In this document: one piece after another, positions 4,879 to 5,981 of the stretch
Position numbering within the stretch: position 1 is the first letter of the stretch
Layout: each line of letters begins with the position of its first letter
DNA from: Spirochaetota bacterium
Lineage (GTDB): Bacteria; Spirochaetota; Spirochaetia; Treponematales; Treponemataceae
Reading direction: 5' to 3'
Length of the DNA: 5,981 nt
NCBI GenBank assembly: GCA_029571425.1
Contig: JAKPSR010000005.1
Location: 1 to 5,981, forward strand
Translations under genes and position numbers: made by a program
The notes under the pieces: model-generated
What the model was told of the DNA's origin: nothing
What the model saw: the letters and a program-made list of their open reading frames with translations, nothing else
The model's database searches: none

Positions 4879-5241
4879 CTACGCCTCGGCGAGTATGTCG
4901 GTCGCCCCGAACCAAAGGCGCTCGAGGTCGTAAAACGCGCGCGCGGTATCCGTCATCAGGTGCACGACGATGTCGCCGAGGTCGATGAGGCTCCACTCGT
5001 CGCCGTCGGGGATGCGCCTCTTGGTCGGCCTAAGCTCGAGCCCGAGGTCCTTAAGCGACTCGCGCACGTGGCGCTGCAAGCCGCTCGAGTGCGCCGAGCT
5101 CGTGACCGTCGCGATGATGAAGTAATCGGCCCAACTCGCGGCGCCGCTGACGTCGAGAACCATGACCTTGCCGGCTTTGTGGTCCCTGAGCAGGCGCCCC
5201 AGGGCCAGGGCGGCGTCCCGCCGCTCGTTCTTGCTTTGCAT
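4879..5241 (-). CDS. rsfS: Ribosome silencing factor RsfS (YbeB/Iojap family)
   Basis: RsfS binds protein L14 (uL14) on the 50S subunit and blocks joining with 30S, lowering translation when nutrients are short. The 120-residue product carries the family pattern: VLDVSGAASWADYFIIATVTS (two adjoining pieces, residues about 28-48), the G-x-x-W segment DGDEWSLIDLGDIVVHLM, and the closing FYDLERLW near residue 108. Length is typical. The ATG at 5241 has AGGAG (5246-5250) at 4 nt; that site overlaps the TAG stop of the upstream LytR-type gene, so translation is probably coupled. An open frame extends further upstream to 5331 but overlaps that gene in another frame and lacks family similarity. A terminator follows directly. 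Confidence 0.95.
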   Translation of the reverse strand: MQSKNERRDAALALGRLLRDHKAGKVMVLDVSGAASWADYFIIATVTSSAHSSGLQRHVRESLKDLGLELRPTKRRIPDGDEWSLIDLGDIVVHLMTDTARAFYDLERLWFGATDILAEA

Positions 5242-5245
5242 ATCT

Positions 5246-5251
5246 CTCCTA
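5246..5251 (-). promoter_or_regulatory. rsfS ribosome binding site overlapping the upstream stop codon
   Basis: The minus strand reads TAGGAGAGATATG. TAG (5249-5251) ends the LytR-type gene, AGGAG (5246-5250) is the rsfS site, and the final ATG starts rsfS. A ribosome ending on the first gene would sit on the second gene's binding site. Confidence 0.8.
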
Positions 5252-5981
5252 TTGTCCGATGACGTACCGGCCATTGAAATCCTTCCCGAGGATGATCGAG
5301 AAGTCGACGATGGCCTCCGTGCCGTAGTCATCCGTATCGACGGCGCCCACGGTGGTCGTTTGTATGTTCGCGCACTGGATTACCTGGGCGATCGCCTTCG
5401 CGACCGCCTGGTTCCCGATCCGGTCGATGACGACCGTCTTGTCGTAGTCGGTGTTCTCCGCGTTCCCGATCCTGATCACGTCGTACCCGAAGCTCTGGTA
5501 CAGCTCCGAGGTGTTCCGCGCGAGGCCCTGGCTCTTCGTGCCGTTAAGCACCTCGATCGCGTAGATGCGCTCCTGCGCGGCGTTTCCCTCGGAGGCGAGT
5601 CCCGCGAGCGTTTGCCTGACGATGTCCTTGAGCAGCTGCCCGTCGTAAAACGGGAAGAGGAGCATCTTGCCGTCGACTTCCTTTTGCGCGCCCGTGACCC
5701 GCTGCGGCACGAGCCGCTCCGAGTCGACGTGCGAGAGCTCGGTCAGCAGCGACTTGAGGGCGGATGCGTCGACGTTGGAGCCGACGCATCTCCTGACGGT
5801 GCCGAACAGGCGCGGCGAGAACGCGGCCTGCGAGTTGTCGCCAAGCGCGCGGAAGAAGGCCAGCAGGGCCTTCTGCTTCCGCGCGGATGCCTCCCCCTCC
5901 TGGTCTGCCTCGTCGGCGTAGGTAACGTACGTCCTGACCTTGTCCCCGTCGAGGGTCACCGCGCCCGAGGGGAGAAGGACG
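5249..5981 (-). CDS. LytR/CpsA/Psr-like envelope protein with LytR_C domain (5' end outside window)
   Basis: The frame stays open to the right edge; the GTG at 5959 lies inside conserved sequence and is not the start. The visible 243 residues begin with the end of an LCP-like domain (LLPSGAVTLDGDKVRTYVTY, then SARKQKALLAFFRAL). A linker follows, then a LytR_C domain at about residues 139-237 (IEVLNGTKSQGLA, FGYDVIRIGNA, VVIDRIGNQAVAKAIAQVI, ending near FSIILGKDF). LCP enzymes attach glycopolymers from polyprenyl-phosphate carriers to the cell wall outside the membrane. LytR_C is a common accessory domain of unclear role. Here the Arg usual in the Y-x-R position is Thr (20), and the usual R-x-x-RQ is only partly kept (R34, Q36), so catalysis is doubtful. 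Start, signal anchor and the first LCP half are not visible. rsfS follows with an overlapping ribosome binding site. Confidence 0.85.
   Translation of the reverse strand, partial: VLLPSGAVTLDGDKVRTYVTYADEADQEGEASARKQKALLAFFRALGDNSQAAFSPRLFGTVRRCVGSNVDASALKSLLTELSHVDSERLVPQRVTGAQKEVDGKMLLFPFYDGQLLKDIVRQTLAGLASEGNAAQERIYAIEVLNGTKSQGLARNTSELYQSFGYDVIRIGNAENTDYDKTVVIDRIGNQAVAKAIAQVIQCANIQTTTVGAVDTDDYGTEAIVDFSIILGKDFNGRYVIGQ

Noticed and set aside
4730..4996. Minus-strand open frame of 88 codons across the terminator
   Set aside because: Arg-rich shadow frame that reads through the terminator and overlaps rsfS and the acidic gene in other frames.
1..5981. Mobile element, CRISPR array, prophage or defence genes
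   Set aside because: No transposase, integrase, spaced repeats or attachment duplication seen; the only tRNA has no integrase beside it.

Overview
The window looks like a piece of a GC-rich (about 60% or more by eye) bacterial chromosome. It is core housekeeping sequence with no sign of mobile elements, CRISPR or phage. SpoVG next to IspE, a CTC-type L25 with an Ala/Pro tail, a LytR_C protein next to RsfS, and TilS next to FtsH are all compatible with a spirochaete of the Treponema/Spirochaeta type. That assignment is inference from gene content and order, not from a marker gene.

Layout, left to right on the + strand. Positions 1-2144 hold the tilS-ftsH pair on the minus strand (ftsH runs off the left edge). 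Positions 2160-2203 are a strong intrinsic terminator behind rplY (2222-2881, minus). A tRNA-Gln(UUG) (2981-3053, minus) sits between rplY and spoVG (3106-3396, minus). ispE (3467-4333, minus) has a near-consensus sigma70 promoter that ends almost at its start codon. A 197-bp divergent intergenic region (4334-4530) carries a second promoter, on the plus strand, for a small, extremely acidic protein of unknown function (4531-4797, plus). A bidirectional terminator (4832-4859) separates that gene from rsfS (4879-5241, minus) and the 3' part of a LytR/CpsA/Psr-like gene (5249 to the right edge, minus).

How the genes may work together. From ispE leftward all genes lie on the minus strand and are closely spaced: isoprenoid precursor synthesis (ispE), a nucleic-acid-binding regulator (spoVG), a tRNA, ribosomal protein L25, tRNA-Ile lysidinylation (tilS) and the membrane protease FtsH. 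The tRNA lying inside the run suggests a transcript that is cut by tRNA processing into spoVG and rplY messages. The terminator between rplY and tilS leaves tilS-ftsH dependent on read-through or on a promoter I could not find. On the right, the envelope protein and the ribosome silencing factor are translationally coupled.

The least explained items are the 88-residue acidic protein (59% Asp+Glu) with its own promoter and a possible basic 18-codon leader ORF, and the predicted leaderless or nearly leaderless ispE mRNA.
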